This document shows positions 32,361 through 41,180 of a DNA stretch of 64,000 nucleotides, in pieces (the first letter of the stretch is position 1; every line of letters begins with the position of its first letter). This stretch comes from Promicromonospora sukumoe (GTDB lineage Bacteria; Actinomycetota; Actinomycetes; Actinomycetales; Cellulomonadaceae), in contig NZ_JACGWV010000001.1 in assembly GCF_014137995.1 (NCBI RefSeq), forward strand, positions 930,001-994,000, given 5' to 3'. The notes under the pieces are model-generated. The model saw nothing but the letters and a program-made list of their open reading frames with translations, did not search any database and was not told the origin of the DNA. The position numbers were made by a program, and so were the translations under genes.

Positions 32361-32394
32361 AGGGGCGCCCCCAGCACGTGCTGGGGGCGCCCCT
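32361..32394. terminator. Bidirectional terminator between recX and gluD
   Basis: 34-nt perfect palindrome (17-bp arms, no spacer) between convergent genes; the folded RNA needs a loop opened from the centre. Confidence 0.75.
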
Positions 32395-32431
32395 CTGGCG
32401 TTCGTCGAGCGTCCGTCGACGAGGGTGGTGG

Positions 32432-33328
32432 CTAGGTGGCTGTCGGACCCGGGCCACCGCCGACGAACCCGCCGGCCGCGGTCGGGTTGCCGATGCCGGT
32501 GCCCTCGACGGTCGCACCCGCCGTGCGGCTGGACAGCAGCTTCGCCAGGCGGTGCGCGGCGAAGGTGAGCAGCCAGTTGATGATGATGAACACGATGGCC
32601 ACCACCACCAGCGCCTGCAGCGGGTTCTGTTCCTTGGAGGACAGGATCTGCGCGGACCGGAGCAGCTCGGGGTACAGGATGATCTGCCCCAGGGCGGAGT
32701 CCTTGAGCACGACCACCAGCTGCGACACGATCGCCGGCAGCATGGCGACGAGCGCCTGCGGGAGCTGGATCGACCGGAGGGTCTGCGACCGGGTCAGGCC
32801 GATCGCCAGGCCTGCCTCGCCCTGGCCCTTCGGGAGGTTGCCCACGCCTGCCCGGACGAGCTCCGCGATGACGGAGCCGTTGTACAGGATCAGCGCGACG
32901 ACCACCGCGGCGAACGGCCGGTCGCTGATCCACTGCGCCTGCGCCGAGAAGAACATGTAGAAGAAGATCATCATCAGCAGCACCGGGACGGCGCGGAAGA
33001 ACTCCACGACGACGCCGGAGACCGAGCGCACCGCGCGGTTGTGCGAGAGCCGGCCGATACCGAAGATGACACCGAACGCGATGGCGCCCACCGTGGCGAA
33101 CAGCGCCGAGCGCAGCGTGTTCTGCAGGCCCGGCAGGTAGTAGAACTGCCATGCCTCGGCGGAGACCGCGTTCTGCCAGAGCGTGGGCGCGAACTGGCCC
33201 TTCTCGTACAGGACCGACGTGATCCAGGCGAGACCGGCGAGCACCGCGACGGCCGCGATCACGTTGCCGATGGCGGAGGCGGTCCGGGCGCGGGGCCCCT
33301 GGGCGTCGAACAGGACGGAGGAGCTCAT
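32432..33328 (-). CDS. gluD: Glutamate-type ABC transporter permease GluD
   Basis: 298-residue inner-membrane permease of the polar amino acid ABC family. Five hydrophobic segments and the EAA-like loop 'GQGEAGLAIGLTRSQTLRSI' (about 168-187) that docks the ATPase are visible. The ATG overlaps the gluC stop by 4 nt. The last 30 residues are Gly/Ala/Thr-rich. The cluster order in transcription is ATPase, binding protein, GluC, GluD, then recX-recA convergent, which is the same neighbourhood as the glutamate importer of Corynebacterium; substrate is thus probably glutamate. Confidence 0.9.
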   Translation of the reverse strand: MSSSVLFDAQGPRARTASAIGNVIAAVAVLAGLAWITSVLYEKGQFAPTLWQNAVSAEAWQFYYLPGLQNTLRSALFATVGAIAFGVIFGIGRLSHNRAVRSVSGVVVEFFRAVPVLLMMIFFYMFFSAQAQWISDRPFAAVVVALILYNGSVIAELVRAGVGNLPKGQGEAGLAIGLTRSQTLRSIQLPQALVAMLPAIVSQLVVVLKDSALGQIILYPELLRSAQILSSKEQNPLQALVVVAIVFIIINWLLTFAAHRLAKLLSSRTAGATVEGTGIGNPTAAGGFVGGGPGPTAT

Positions 33329-34020
33329 CGCTTCACCGCCAGTCGCTGCGACAGCCAGGTGGTGCCCAGGCCGATCGGGATCACCAGGATCACGAAGCCG
33401 ACGGCGAACAGCAGGAAGATCGCGACCATGAGGTCGGGCCGGAATTCGATCATGGTCCTCATCAGTGACGACGTCTCGGTCGCGACCGAGGCCGCCACGG
33501 CGACGGTCGAGTTCTTCAGCAGCGCGATGAGCGTGTTGCCCAGCGGGGCGATGGCGCCGCGGAAGGCCTGCGGGAGGATCACCATGCGTGCCGCCGGCAG
33601 GAACGAGAGCCCGATCGCGCGCGCCGCCTCGGCCTGTCCTACCGGCACGGTGTTGACGCCGGACCGGATCGCCTCGCAGACGAACGCCGCGTGGTAGACG
33701 GCCAGCCCGAGCACCGCGTACCAGTAGAACGTGGTGTTGAGGTTCTCCGAGAGGGAGAGCCCGAGCTGCGAGAACAGCACGAGGTAGGTGAACGTGAGGA
33801 TGATCGTCAGCGGCGTGTTCCGGAAGATCGTCACGTAGGCGGTGCCTGCCCACTGCAGCGAGGCGATCGGTGAGATCCGCATCAGCGCGAGCACGGTACC
33901 GAGGAACAGGGACAGCAGCGCCGCCCAGAACGTGAGCTGGATGTTGACCCAGAACGCGCCCAGGACGTCGTACTGAGTGAAGAGCTCGGCGAACCCGGAG
34001 AAGAAGTCGTCCACGGTCAC
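33325..34020 (-). CDS. gluC: Glutamate-type ABC transporter permease GluC
   Basis: 231-residue permease, partner of GluD. The family segment 'TIFRNTPLTIILTF' (about 64-77; R-N-T-P-L is nearly invariant) and the ATPase-docking loop 'GQAEAARAIGLSF' (about 127-139) are clear. Hydrophobic helices lie at about 18-45, 70-90, 95-115, 150-170 and 195-218. Translationally coupled to gluD by a 4-nt overlap; a 135-nt gap separates it from the binding-protein gene. Confidence 0.92.
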   Translation of the reverse strand: MTVDDFFSGFAELFTQYDVLGAFWVNIQLTFWAALLSLFLGTVLALMRISPIASLQWAGTAYVTIFRNTPLTIILTFTYLVLFSQLGLSLSENLNTTFYWYAVLGLAVYHAAFVCEAIRSGVNTVPVGQAEAARAIGLSFLPAARMVILPQAFRGAIAPLGNTLIALLKNSTVAVAASVATETSSLMRTMIEFRPDLMVAIFLLFAVGFVILVIPIGLGTTWLSQRLAVKR

Positions 34021-34155
34021 CTTTCAGGGATAGGTCAGGGGCGTCGTACGACACCGGTCGGCGACGCCGGACGTGGCTGACGCCGGGCCGACCGCGCCCC
34101 GGGGGAGGCAGTCGGTCCGGCGTCAGGCACTGTGGTCAGGCGAGGTACTGCAGGG

Positions 34156-35007
34156 TCACGCGCAGGCGTCCGGCGTCGGCGGGTTCAGGTCCGCGTTCGG
34201 GGTGTAGTCGGCGCCCTCGGTGTTCTCGGCGACGAGCTGCTCCCACGTGCCGTCCTCGATCATCTCGGTGATCGCGGCGTTGACGTCCTCGCACTGGTCC
34301 GAGTCCTTCGGGAGGCCGACGCCGTAGCGCTCCTCGGAGAAGGGCGCGCCGACGACCTTGAACTTGCCGGCGTTCTCCTCGGTCGCGGCCAGGCCGGCGA
34401 GGATGATGTCGTCCGTGGTCACGGCGTCGACAGCACCGGAGCCGAGAGCGGTGGCGCACTCGGCGTAGCCGCCGCGCTCGACGAGCTGCACGCCCTCGGC
34501 GTACTCCGTCTTGATGTTCTCCGCGGAGGTCGAACCGGTGACCGAGCAGAGGTTCTTGCCCTCCAGGTCCTCCGGGCCGGTGATGTCGGTGTTGTCCGAG
34601 GCGACCAGGAGGTCCTGGCCGGCCACGAAGTACGGGCCTGCGAAGGAGATGAGCTCCTTGCGCTCGTCCGTGATCGAGTAGGTCGCGAAGATCATGTCGA
34701 CGTCGCCGTTCTGCAGCGCCGTCTCGCGGTTGGCCGAGATGGTCTCGACGAACTGGATCTGGTCCTCCGAGTAGCCCAGCTTGCCGGCCACGTAGCGGGC
34801 GACGTCGGTGTCGAAGCCGGTGAACGAGTCACCGTCCTGCAGGCCCAGGCCGGGCTGGTCGTACTTGATGCCGATGCGGATGGTGTCGCCGCCGCCGGCA
34901 GCGGTGTCCTCACCGGTCGGCGCGCCGACCTCGCCGCCGCCACACGCGGAAAGCGCGAGTGTCGAGGCAGCCGCCATCGCCAGGAGGCCCATGGTGTGCT
35001 TGCGCAT
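34156..35007 (-). CDS. gluB: Glutamate-type ABC transporter substrate-binding lipoprotein GluB
   Basis: Extracytoplasmic solute-binding lipoprotein, 283 residues. Signal peptide with lipobox LALSAC, Cys22 being lipidated; the Gly/Thr-rich spacer leads to the SBP_bac_3 domain (from 'DTIRIGIKYDQPGLG' near residue 41). 'GFDTDVARYVAGKLG' (about 64-78) and 'DMIFATYSITDERK' (about 103-116) are typical of polar amino acid binders. Lies between the ATPase gene and the permeases of the same system, so it captures the substrate, probably glutamate. Confidence 0.94.
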   Translation of the reverse strand: MRKHTMGLLAMAAASTLALSACGGGEVGAPTGEDTAAGGGDTIRIGIKYDQPGLGLQDGDSFTGFDTDVARYVAGKLGYSEDQIQFVETISANRETALQNGDVDMIFATYSITDERKELISFAGPYFVAGQDLLVASDNTDITGPEDLEGKNLCSVTGSTSAENIKTEYAEGVQLVERGGYAECATALGSGAVDAVTTDDIILAGLAATEENAGKFKVVGAPFSEERYGVGLPKDSDQCEDVNAAITEMIEDGTWEQLVAENTEGADYTPNADLNPPTPDACA

Positions 35008-35071
35008 GTTTGCCCTTCGGTAGTGCGGGACCCGGTCGGGGTCCCGAGGTGGTGGGGTCAGTCGGTGAAGC

Positions 35072-35887
35072 TCAGTGGGTCAGGATCTTGGACAGGAAGT
35101 CGCGCGCCCGCTCGCTCTTGGGAGCCGTGAAGAACTCCTCGGGGGCAGCCTCCTCGACGATCTGGCCGTCCGCCATGAAGACCACGCGGTCGGCGGCCTT
35201 CCGGGCGAAGCCCATCTCGTGGGTCACGACGATCATCGTCATGCCCTCCTGGGCGAGCGCGACCATGGCGTCGAGCACCTCGTTGACCATCTCGGGGTCG
35301 AGGGCCGACGTCGGCTCGTCGAACAGCATCACCTTGGGCTGCATCGCCAGGGCGCGCGCGATGGCGACCCGCTGCTGCTGGCCGCCGGACAGCTGGGCGG
35401 GCATCTTGCCCGCCTGGTTGCCGACGCCGACACGGTCGAGCAGCTTGCGTGCCTGCTCCTCCGCGTCCTTCTTGCTCAGCCCGCGGACCTTGCGCGGCCC
35501 GAGCGTGACGTTGTCGAGCACGGTCTTGTGCGCGAAGAGGTTGAACGACTGGAAGACCATCCCGACCTCGGCGCGAAGCTGCGCCAGGGCCTTGCCCTCC
35601 TCGGGCAGGGTCTTTCCATCGACGGTGATGGTGCCGTCGTCGATGGTCTCCAGCCGGTTGATCGCGCGGCACAGCGTGGACTTGCCGGAGCCGGACGGGC
35701 CGATCACGACCAGCACCTCGCCCTTGCGGACGGTGAGGTCGATGTCCTGCAAGACGTGCAGCGCGCCGAAGTGCTTGTTCACTCGCGACAGCTCGACGAG
35801 GGGCGCCCCGAGGGCGCGGTCCGACGTCGGAGCGTCCGCGGTGCTGTCGGCCGCCGGTTGGCCGGTGGTCGAGGTGCTCTGGTCCAT
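35072..35887 (-). CDS. gluA: Glutamate-type ABC transporter ATP-binding protein GluA
   Basis: ATPase subunit of the gluABCD importer. Walker A GPSGSGKS at 63-70, Q-loop '[10 protein letters not shown]', signature LSGGQ and Walker B 'VMLFDEP' are all present, with the switch His in 'IVVTHEMG'. It has an N-terminal extension of about 28 Ser/Thr/Ala-rich residues before the ABC domain. First gene of the operon and preceded by a good promoter. The start at 35887 may be a little long, but no other in-frame ATG precedes the ABC core. Confidence 0.95.
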   Translation of the reverse strand: MDQSTSTTGQPAADSTADAPTSDRALGAPLVELSRVNKHFGALHVLQDIDLTVRKGEVLVVIGPSGSGKSTLCRAINRLETIDDGTITVDGKTLPEEGKALAQLRAEVGMVFQSFNLFAHKTVLDNVTLGPRKVRGLSKKDAEEQARKLLDRVGVGNQAGKMPAQLSGGQQQRVAIARALAMQPKVMLFDEPTSALDPEMVNEVLDAMVALAQEGMTMIVVTHEMGFARKAADRVVFMADGQIVEEAAPEEFFTAPKSERARDFLSKILTH

Positions 35888-35894
35888 CCCTTGA

Positions 35895-35923
35895 ACCTAA
35901 CGATCCGATGTTTCAGAGACCAA
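35895..35923 (-). promoter_or_regulatory. gluA promoter
   Basis: On the minus strand TTGGTC (35923-35918) is followed after exactly 17 nt by TTAGGT (35900-35895), 7 nt before the gluA start codon. Consensus-like sigma-70-type promoter; the transcript would be nearly leaderless. Confidence 0.65.
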
Positions 35924-36024
35924 GTCGACTGGTCATCACAGCACAACGTTTCGGTAACAGATGCCCGCAATGTGCCTGGATCAACCGTTCGGCGGGGTTC
36001 GAAAGGGGTCGTAAAATCGAGGCG

Positions 36025-37707
36025 ATGTCCACGACCGCCCCCCTTCCCACAGTCCTGCTCGACGCCGCCACGACCGACACCGCCGTCGGGGACGACGCCT
36101 CCGAGCACCCCCGCACCTACATGGTCCGCACCCTCGGGTGCCAGATGAACGTGCACGACTCCGAGCACATGGCCGGCATGCTGGAGCAGGCCGGCTACAC
36201 GCGTGCGTCCAGCCAGGACGAGGCCGCCAACGCCGCCGACGTCGTCGTGATCAACACGTGCGCCGTGCGCGAGAACGCGGCCAACAAGCTGTACGGGAAC
36301 CTCGGCCAGCTCGCGGGCATCAAGGCGACGCGCCCCGGCATGCAGATCGCCGTCGGCGGCTGCCTGGCCCAGAAGGACCGCGGCGACATCGTCGCCAAGG
36401 CCCCCTGGGTCGACGTCGTGTTCGGCACGCACAACCTCGACGCCCTGCCGGTGCTGCTGGAGCGCGCCCGGCACAACGAGGCGGCGCAGGTCGAGATCGC
36501 GGAGTCGCTGCAGGTCTTCCCGTCCACGCTGCCGACCAAGCGCGAGTCGGTCTACGCCGGCTGGGTCAGCATCTCCGTGGGCTGCAACAACACCTGCACC
36601 TTCTGCATCGTGCCGCACCTGCGCGGCAAGGAGCGCGACCGTCGCCCGGGCGAGATCCTGGCCGAGGTCGAGGCGCTCGTGGCCGCCGGCGCCATCGAGG
36701 TGACGCTGCTGGGCCAGAACGTGAACAGCTACGGCGTCGAGTTCGGCGACCGCGGCGCGTTCGCCAAGCTGCTGCGCGCGTGCGGCCGGATCGAAGGGCT
36801 GGAACGGGTGCGGTTCACGTCCCCGCACCCGGCCGCGTTCACCGACGACGTCATCGCCGCCATGGCCGAGACCCCGAACGTCATGCCGCAGCTGCACATG
36901 CCGCTCCAGTCCGGCTCGGACCGCATCCTGCGGGCGATGCGCCGCTCCTACCGGTCCGAGAAGTTCCTCGGCATCCTCGACCGGGTCCGCGCGGCGATGC
37001 CCGACGCGTCGATCACCACCGACATCATCGTCGGCTTCCCGGGGGAGACCGAGGAGGACTTCGCCGAGACGATGCGCGTGGTCGAGGCGTCCCGGTTCAG
37101 CTCGGCGTTCATCTTCCAGTACTCCCCGCGCCCGGGCACGCCCGCAGCGACGATGGAGGACCAGCTCCCCAAGGCCGTCGTGCAGGAGCGGTTCGAGCGC
37201 CTGCTCGCCCTCCAGGAGCGCATCGGTACCGAGGAGGCGAACAAGCAGGTCGGGCGCACGCTCGAGGTGCTCGTCGCCGAGGGCTCCGGCCGCAAGGACG
37301 GCGCCACGCACCGCCTGTCGGGCCGCGCGGCGGACAACCGCCTGGTCCACTTCGGCCTCACCGCCTCGCCCGACGACGGCGTGCCCGACGGCGCCGCGCC
37401 GCACCCCGGCGTCGACCTCACGCAGGCGCCTGCCGACCTGGGCGACCCGCGCCTGGCCGACGTCGTGCCCGCGGGCCTGCCGCGCCCCGGCGACACCGTG
37501 ACCGTGACCGTCGTCAAGGCCGCCCCGCACCACCTGATCGCCGAGCCCGCCGACGCCGCGGGCCTCGTGGTGCGCCGCACCCGGTCGGGCGACGCCTGGG
37601 CCGCGCGCGAGAAGGCGCGGCTCGGCGGGGGAGAGGACGAGCACTCGCACGGCACGCCGGCGCCGTCGGGCCCGGTCTCGCTGGGCCTGCCCACGCTGCG
37701 GCGCTGA
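36025..37707 (+). CDS. miaB: tRNA-2-methylthio-N6-dimethylallyladenosine synthase
   Basis: Radical-SAM methylthiotransferase that modifies i6A37 of tRNAs; it acts after MiaA, encoded at 41.8 kb. Auxiliary cluster cysteines C39 (LGCQMN), C79 (NTCAVREN) and C113 (GGCLAQ), and radical-SAM cysteines C187, C191 and C194 (C-x3-C-x2-C) are all present. A TRAM domain follows, and the C-terminal 60 residues are long and charged compared with E. coli MiaB. Start ATG 36025 is chosen over the upstream frame, which is not coding-like. Length 560. Confidence 0.95.
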   Translation: MSTTAPLPTVLLDAATTDTAVGDDASEHPRTYMVRTLGCQMNVHDSEHMAGMLEQAGYTRASSQDEAANAADVVVINTCAVRENAANKLYGNLGQLAGIKATRPGMQIAVGGCLAQKDRGDIVAKAPWVDVVFGTHNLDALPVLLERARHNEAAQVEIAESLQVFPSTLPTKRESVYAGWVSISVGCNNTCTFCIVPHLRGKERDRRPGEILAEVEALVAAGAIEVTLLGQNVNSYGVEFGDRGAFAKLLRACGRIEGLERVRFTSPHPAAFTDDVIAAMAETPNVMPQLHMPLQSGSDRILRAMRRSYRSEKFLGILDRVRAAMPDASITTDIIVGFPGETEEDFAETMRVVEASRFSSAFIFQYSPRPGTPAATMEDQLPKAVVQERFERLLALQERIGTEEANKQVGRTLEVLVAEGSGRKDGATHRLSGRAADNRLVHFGLTASPDDGVPDGAAPHPGVDLTQAPADLGDPRLADVVPAGLPRPGDTVTVTVVKAAPHHLIAEPADAAGLVVRRTRSGDAWAAREKARLGGGEDEHSHGTPAPSGPVSLGLPTLRR

Positions 37708-37710
37708 CGA

Positions 37711-37740
37711 CGGAGCCCGGGCCGCACGGCCCGGGCTCCG
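37711..37740 (+). terminator. Terminator of miaB
   Basis: 13-bp perfect GC-rich stem with loop GCAC, starting 3 nt after the stop. It lies just before the convergent small membrane protein gene. Confidence 0.75.
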
Positions 37741-37747
37741 GTCCTGC

Positions 37748-38059
37748 TCAGTCGCGAGGCGTGTCGCGCGCCAGCTCACGGGCGCGCGCCCACCGGCGTG
37801 CGGCGACGACGGCCAGGCACAGCCCGAGCAGAGCGAACGGGACCACCAGGTACCAGGGGAACACGTCTCCCTCGGCGTACCCACGCCACTGGTTCTCCCC
37901 GGCCCGGCCGGACACCTGTGCGGTCCACCAGCTCAGCGTCGAGAACCCGGCCATCACCCAGCCGACGGCGGACAGCGCGGTCCACATCAGGGCGAGGCCA
38001 CGCGCACGGGCCGGGTCCCCGCCGTCCGACCAGGGGCTCACCGGGCGCCGCTCGTTCAC
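37748..38059 (-). CDS. Small two-helix membrane protein
   Basis: 103-residue protein with two hydrophobic helices (about 24-47 and 70-88) joined by an extracytoplasmic loop with several Trp residues, and a basic C-terminal tail. The GTG start overlaps the stop of the upstream gene by 4 nt, so it belongs to the WXG100-like gene cluster. Family not recognised. Membrane proteins of this size often accompany WXG100-type effectors, but no role can be claimed from sequence alone. Confidence 0.65.
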   Translation of the reverse strand: MNERRPVSPWSDGGDPARARGLALMWTALSAVGWVMAGFSTLSWWTAQVSGRAGENQWRGYAEGDVFPWYLVVPFALLGLCLAVVAARRWARARELARDTPRD

Positions 38060-38709
38060 GCGACCGCCTCCGCGAGGATGCGGAACGTCGGGTCGGGCCG
38101 CACCGGGGCGGGCTCGAGCTTCTGGTCCACCGGCCCGTGCACGAGCTGCCAGGTGTCGTCGGCGGCGACACGCACCGCCGCCGTCCGGGCACCCTTGGCG
38201 TCCGTGACCTTGACGCTCCCGCCGAACGGCCGCCCCTCCAGCGTGCGGAACGCCGCCTGGACGTACCGCGATGCGGCGACCCGCACAGGCTCCGAGGACT
38301 CCAGGGGCAGCACCTGCCAGATCCCGTTGGGCCGCGGCTCGACGACGACCGACCCGTGGAGAGAACCGATCAGCAGCGCCGCGTTGTTCTCCCGGTCGGT
38401 GATCCCGGTGGCCTCGACCCAGGTGTCCGCGGTGAACAGGACGTTCGACAGCGCGGCCAGCTTGCCGAGCGGCACCAGGGCGCCGTCCTCCGTCCTGGCC
38501 AGCCGCCGCACCACGAGCGAGCTCAGGCCCGCGCCGAGCAGCGGGGAGTCCTGCGGGACCTCCGGCAGCCGCAGCATCTCCGTGGTGCGCCGGCCCGCCT
38601 CGGTCGTGCCCTGGCTGAGCAGCGTGATCAGCTCGAAGGCGGTGAGCTCGAGCAGCGCGACGTCGGGGTCGGCGGACACGTCCCGGTCGGGCGTGAAGTT
38701 GTCAGTCAT
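38056..38709 (-). CDS. Hypothetical protein, possibly EspG-like secretion chaperone
   Basis: 217-residue soluble protein between a WXG100-like gene and a small membrane protein gene; it overlaps the latter by 4 nt. It opens with a short acidic tail, then 'LTAFELITLLSQGTTEAGRR' (about 22-41), a predicted helix, then alternating strands and helices ending 'DPTFRILAEAVA'. The order of elements recalls the EspG chaperones of ESX secretion, but I cannot show homology by eye. A GGAGG lies 10 nt upstream of the ATG. Alternatives are an immunity protein or an unrelated partner. Confidence 0.45.
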   Translation of the reverse strand: MTDNFTPDRDVSADPDVALLELTAFELITLLSQGTTEAGRRTTEMLRLPEVPQDSPLLGAGLSSLVVRRLARTEDGALVPLGKLAALSNVLFTADTWVEATGITDRENNAALLIGSLHGSVVVEPRPNGIWQVLPLESSEPVRVAASRYVQAAFRTLEGRPFGGSVKVTDAKGARTAAVRVAADDTWQLVHGPVDQKLEPAPVRPDPTFRILAEAVA

Positions 38710-38767
38710 GTCTTTCTGTCCTCCCAGTGGCCGCTGAGGGCCTGGTTCAGGCTGTCAGTGGTTGGGC

Positions 38768-39760
38768 TCAGCTGAAGAGGCCGCCGATGGCCTTCCCGGC
38801 GCCCTTGAGCATATTGCCGCCGGCATCGAACGCGTCCCCCGCGGCGTCGGCTATCCCGCCCACCGCGTCGGTTCCGCGGTCCCAGGCCCAGCTCCCCGCG
38901 TCGGTCACCGCCTCCGAGAACTGCTTGTCGGAGAAGGCGTTCCAGGCCATTCCCACGGGGCTGTAGTTCACGAGGTTCTCGCTCAGCGGGCGGTCGGAGA
39001 CCAGGCCGTTGATCAGCGAGAGCCCGCCCCAGATGGCCGCGCCACCGGCGACGAATGGACCCGCGGGGGTGGCCGCCGTCGCGAGCACCGCGACGCTCAG
39101 GCCCGCCGTGATCGCGCCGTCCGCGCCCCCGTAGAAGTCGCCCTCCGACCACTCGTCGAACGCCTGGAGACCGCCCGTGACGACCCCCGCGACGGCGAAG
39201 ACCTTGCCGAAGGCGTCGAGCAGGTGTCCTCCGGCGCCCAGGTCGGCGAGCGAGTCGACCGCGGTCCCCGTCTTGACGATCCAGTTGAACAGGTCCTGCC
39301 CCAGGCCACCCGCGGTGAGCCCGTTCGACCAGCCGCCGAGGGCGTCGTCGAACCACTCCGGGAAGCCCTGGTCCTCGGGGTTCCCGGCGGGGGTGCCCTC
39401 GCCGGCCATCGTCCCGAAGCCGCCGGGGCCGCCTGGGCCGCCGAGCCCACCGACTCCGCCGAGGCCGGAACCGGCAGCGCCCGCGCTCGTGTAGTCGCCG
39501 CTGGTCTCCTCCTGTGCGTCGGCGTTGCGCTCCAGGATGCCCCGCACCTCGGCCAGGCTGCCGGACACGCCGCGGATGGCCGGCGCGTGGTGCCCGTCCC
39601 ACTCCCCGCGGAACTGGTCGCCGCCCGGTCCCAGCCAGTCCACGCTCGAGAGCATGGACGTGACCTCGCTGACCGTCGTGTCGAGCGACTGCGCGGCCCC
39701 CTCGAACTCTCGTGCCAGGGCGCGCAGCTGTCCGACGTCAGCGCCCCACATCTCACCCAT
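38768..39760 (-). CDS. WXG100-like protein with C-terminal hydrophobic domain
   Basis: 330 residues. The first 90 form a predicted helix-turn-helix hairpin with the W-x-G turn at W42-L43-G44, right where ESAT-6/WXG100 proteins carry it. A Gly-rich linker (94-120) follows, then a C-terminal domain with Ala/Gly-rich hydrophobic stretches (about 186-200, 216-255) and a repeated 'DAAGDAFDAGG' type end. No signal peptide is present, as expected of a type VII secretion substrate, but no YxxxD/E signal was seen after the hairpin. No esx core genes (eccC, eccD) lie in the window. Likely a secreted effector or pore-type protein; function inferred only. Confidence 0.6.
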   Translation of the reverse strand: MGEMWGADVGQLRALAREFEGAAQSLDTTVSEVTSMLSSVDWLGPGGDQFRGEWDGHHAPAIRGVSGSLAEVRGILERNADAQEETSGDYTSAGAAGSGLGGVGGLGGPGGPGGFGTMAGEGTPAGNPEDQGFPEWFDDALGGWSNGLTAGGLGQDLFNWIVKTGTAVDSLADLGAGGHLLDAFGKVFAVAGVVTGGLQAFDEWSEGDFYGGADGAITAGLSVAVLATAATPAGPFVAGGAAIWGGLSLINGLVSDRPLSENLVNYSPVGMAWNAFSDKQFSEAVTDAGSWAWDRGTDAVGGIADAAGDAFDAGGNMLKGAGKAIGGLFS

Positions 39761-39824
39761 CGGTTCCCCTGCCCTCGTCCGGTCATCGTCTGCTCAGGAC
39801 CGTAACTGACCTGCGACAACAGGG

Positions 39825-39854
39825 CTAAAAAACTCCACGGGTAGAACTACCCGT
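39825..39854 (-). terminator. Minus-strand terminator of the YbjN pair
   Basis: Hairpin ACGGGTAG / CTACCCGT (8-bp arms, 39847-39854 and 39837-39844) followed on the minus strand by a six-T run (complement of 39827-39832). One of the few classical rho-independent terminators in this window. Confidence 0.7.
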
Positions 39855-39878
39855 CGGGGGCCGTGCGGGGGAGCGCGC

Positions 39879-40472
39879 CTACTTCGACGGGTCGTCCGGG
39901 GCGTCCGGCGCGGTCTCGCCGTCCGCGTCGGCGTCCGACGGCGGGGCCAGCGACGCGACCGTCGAGAAGAACTGGCTGGCCGTGACCAGCCCGCACGACA
40001 CCGTCTGGGCGAGCTGCTCCTCGGTGGCGCCGTGCTCGAAGTCCACCGACACCTCGGCGTACAGGGCCAGCCCCGCACCCTCCTCGCGCGTGTAGACCTT
40101 GGGCCAGATGCGCTCGCGGTTCCAGTCGTTCGCCGCCTGGAGCACCGCCAGCCGGGCGGCGGCCGGCAGTGCGCCCGCCCAGCGGCCGCGCACCTGCAGG
40201 ATCTCGTCGTGCTCGCCGAGCAGCAGGAACCAGAACCGGTTGCCGTCCCAGGTGCCGGTCACGTCGCCGTCGTCGTCGATGCGGAAGCGGTAGCCGCGGC
40301 GCGACAGGTCGTCGCCGACGCGCTGCGTGCTGAGCGGCCGCGGCTTCTCGACCTGGGCGTTCGCGAGCGTGCGCACCTGGGCACCCGTGGGGCGCCGGGC
40401 CGCCGGGGGCCGGGGGTTCAGGAGTCGCGCGAGCCAGCGGCCGGCTCCGCCTCCGTTGCGCGGCGGCGTCAT
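39879..40472 (-). CDS. YbjN domain-containing protein (second of pair)
   Basis: 197-residue cytosolic protein of the YbjN type, a small alpha/beta fold seen in chaperone-like and sensory regulators. 'STQRVGDDLSRRGYRFRIDDDG' (about 48-69) and 'WNRERIWPKVYTR' (about 117-129) match the upstream paralogue at 40469 residue by residue in places, so the two arose by duplication. The start overlaps the stop of that gene (ATGA), so the pair is co-translated. An acidic tail ends the protein. Precise role unknown. Confidence 0.8.
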   Translation of the reverse strand: MTPPRNGGGAGRWLARLLNPRPPAARRPTGAQVRTLANAQVEKPRPLSTQRVGDDLSRRGYRFRIDDDGDVTGTWDGNRFWFLLLGEHDEILQVRGRWAGALPAAARLAVLQAANDWNRERIWPKVYTREEGAGLALYAEVSVDFEHGATEEQLAQTVSCGLVTASQFFSTVASLAPPSDADADGETAPDAPDDPSK

Positions 40473-41068
40473 GGCGCGGACCTGAGCGGGTCGGGGAACG
40501 TCTCGTCGAGGTGCTCGAAGAACATCGAGCCCGTGGTCAGCCCGCACTGCAGGAGCTGGTCGAGCTGGTCCTCGGTCACCCCGTGCTCCAGGTCGACCGT
40601 GACCTCCGTGTAGACGAGCACGGCCCCGTTGTCGCGCACGCGCACGTACGTCTTGGGCCAGATGCGCTCGGCGTTCCACTCGTTGCACAGCTCGAGGATC
40701 TCCTCGAGGCGCTCGATGGTCAGGTCCCGGTGCCACTGCCCGCGCACCTGGAGCACCTCGGAGCTCTCGCCGACCATGAGGAAGTAGAACAGCCAGCCGT
40801 GCCACAGCCCGCCGACGTCGCCCTCCGAGTCCACGAAGTAGCTGAACCCGTTCTCGCCCAGCCACTCGACGACGCGGTCGCGCGTGAGCGGCTCAGGAAT
40901 GCTGGAGGGATCGTCGAGGCCGCCCGTCAGCTCGCGGAGCAGCACACCCTCTACCTGCGCCCGCAGCTCGTCGTCGTCGAGTTCCCTGGGCTCGGGCTGT
41001 TGCGGGCCGGTGGCCGCACGGTCGCCGTCGCCCGCCGTGTTACGGCGTCGTGACCCGAAGAACCTCAC
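40469..41068 (-). CDS. YbjN domain-containing protein (first of pair)
   Basis: 199-residue paralogue of the following YbjN protein, with an acidic region (about 14-40) before the domain. 'RDVVEWLGENGFSYFVDSE' type start and 'CNEWNAERIWPKTYVRVRD' (about 128-147) define the family. Begins with GTG at 41068, whose upstream region has no strong Shine-Dalgarno. It diverges from the gene at 41181. Tandem YbjN pairs in actinobacteria are common near miaA-dapF. YbjN proteins have been linked to stress and to T3SS-chaperone-like folds. Confidence 0.8.
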   Translation of the reverse strand: MRFFGSRRRNTAGDGDRAATGPQQPEPRELDDDELRAQVEGVLLRELTGGLDDPSSIPEPLTRDRVVEWLGENGFSYFVDSEGDVGGLWHGWLFYFLMVGESSEVLQVRGQWHRDLTIERLEEILELCNEWNAERIWPKTYVRVRDNGAVLVYTEVTVDLEHGVTEDQLDQLLQCGLTTGSMFFEHLDETFPDPLRSAP

Positions 41069-41180
41069 CTGACCACAGTACCTGCCAGACCCCTCCCCCC
41101 GCTGCGCCCTTCGTCCGGAAAGAGGGGTGGAATCGCCCAGGACCCGCTGGAGGCCGCGCCTGGTGCTACTTTCGTCGATC

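Noticed and set aside
41127..41180. Upstream GTG start for the pre-miaA gene
   Set aside because: The extra residues lack the family-like opening and lie across a TACTTT -10-like box.
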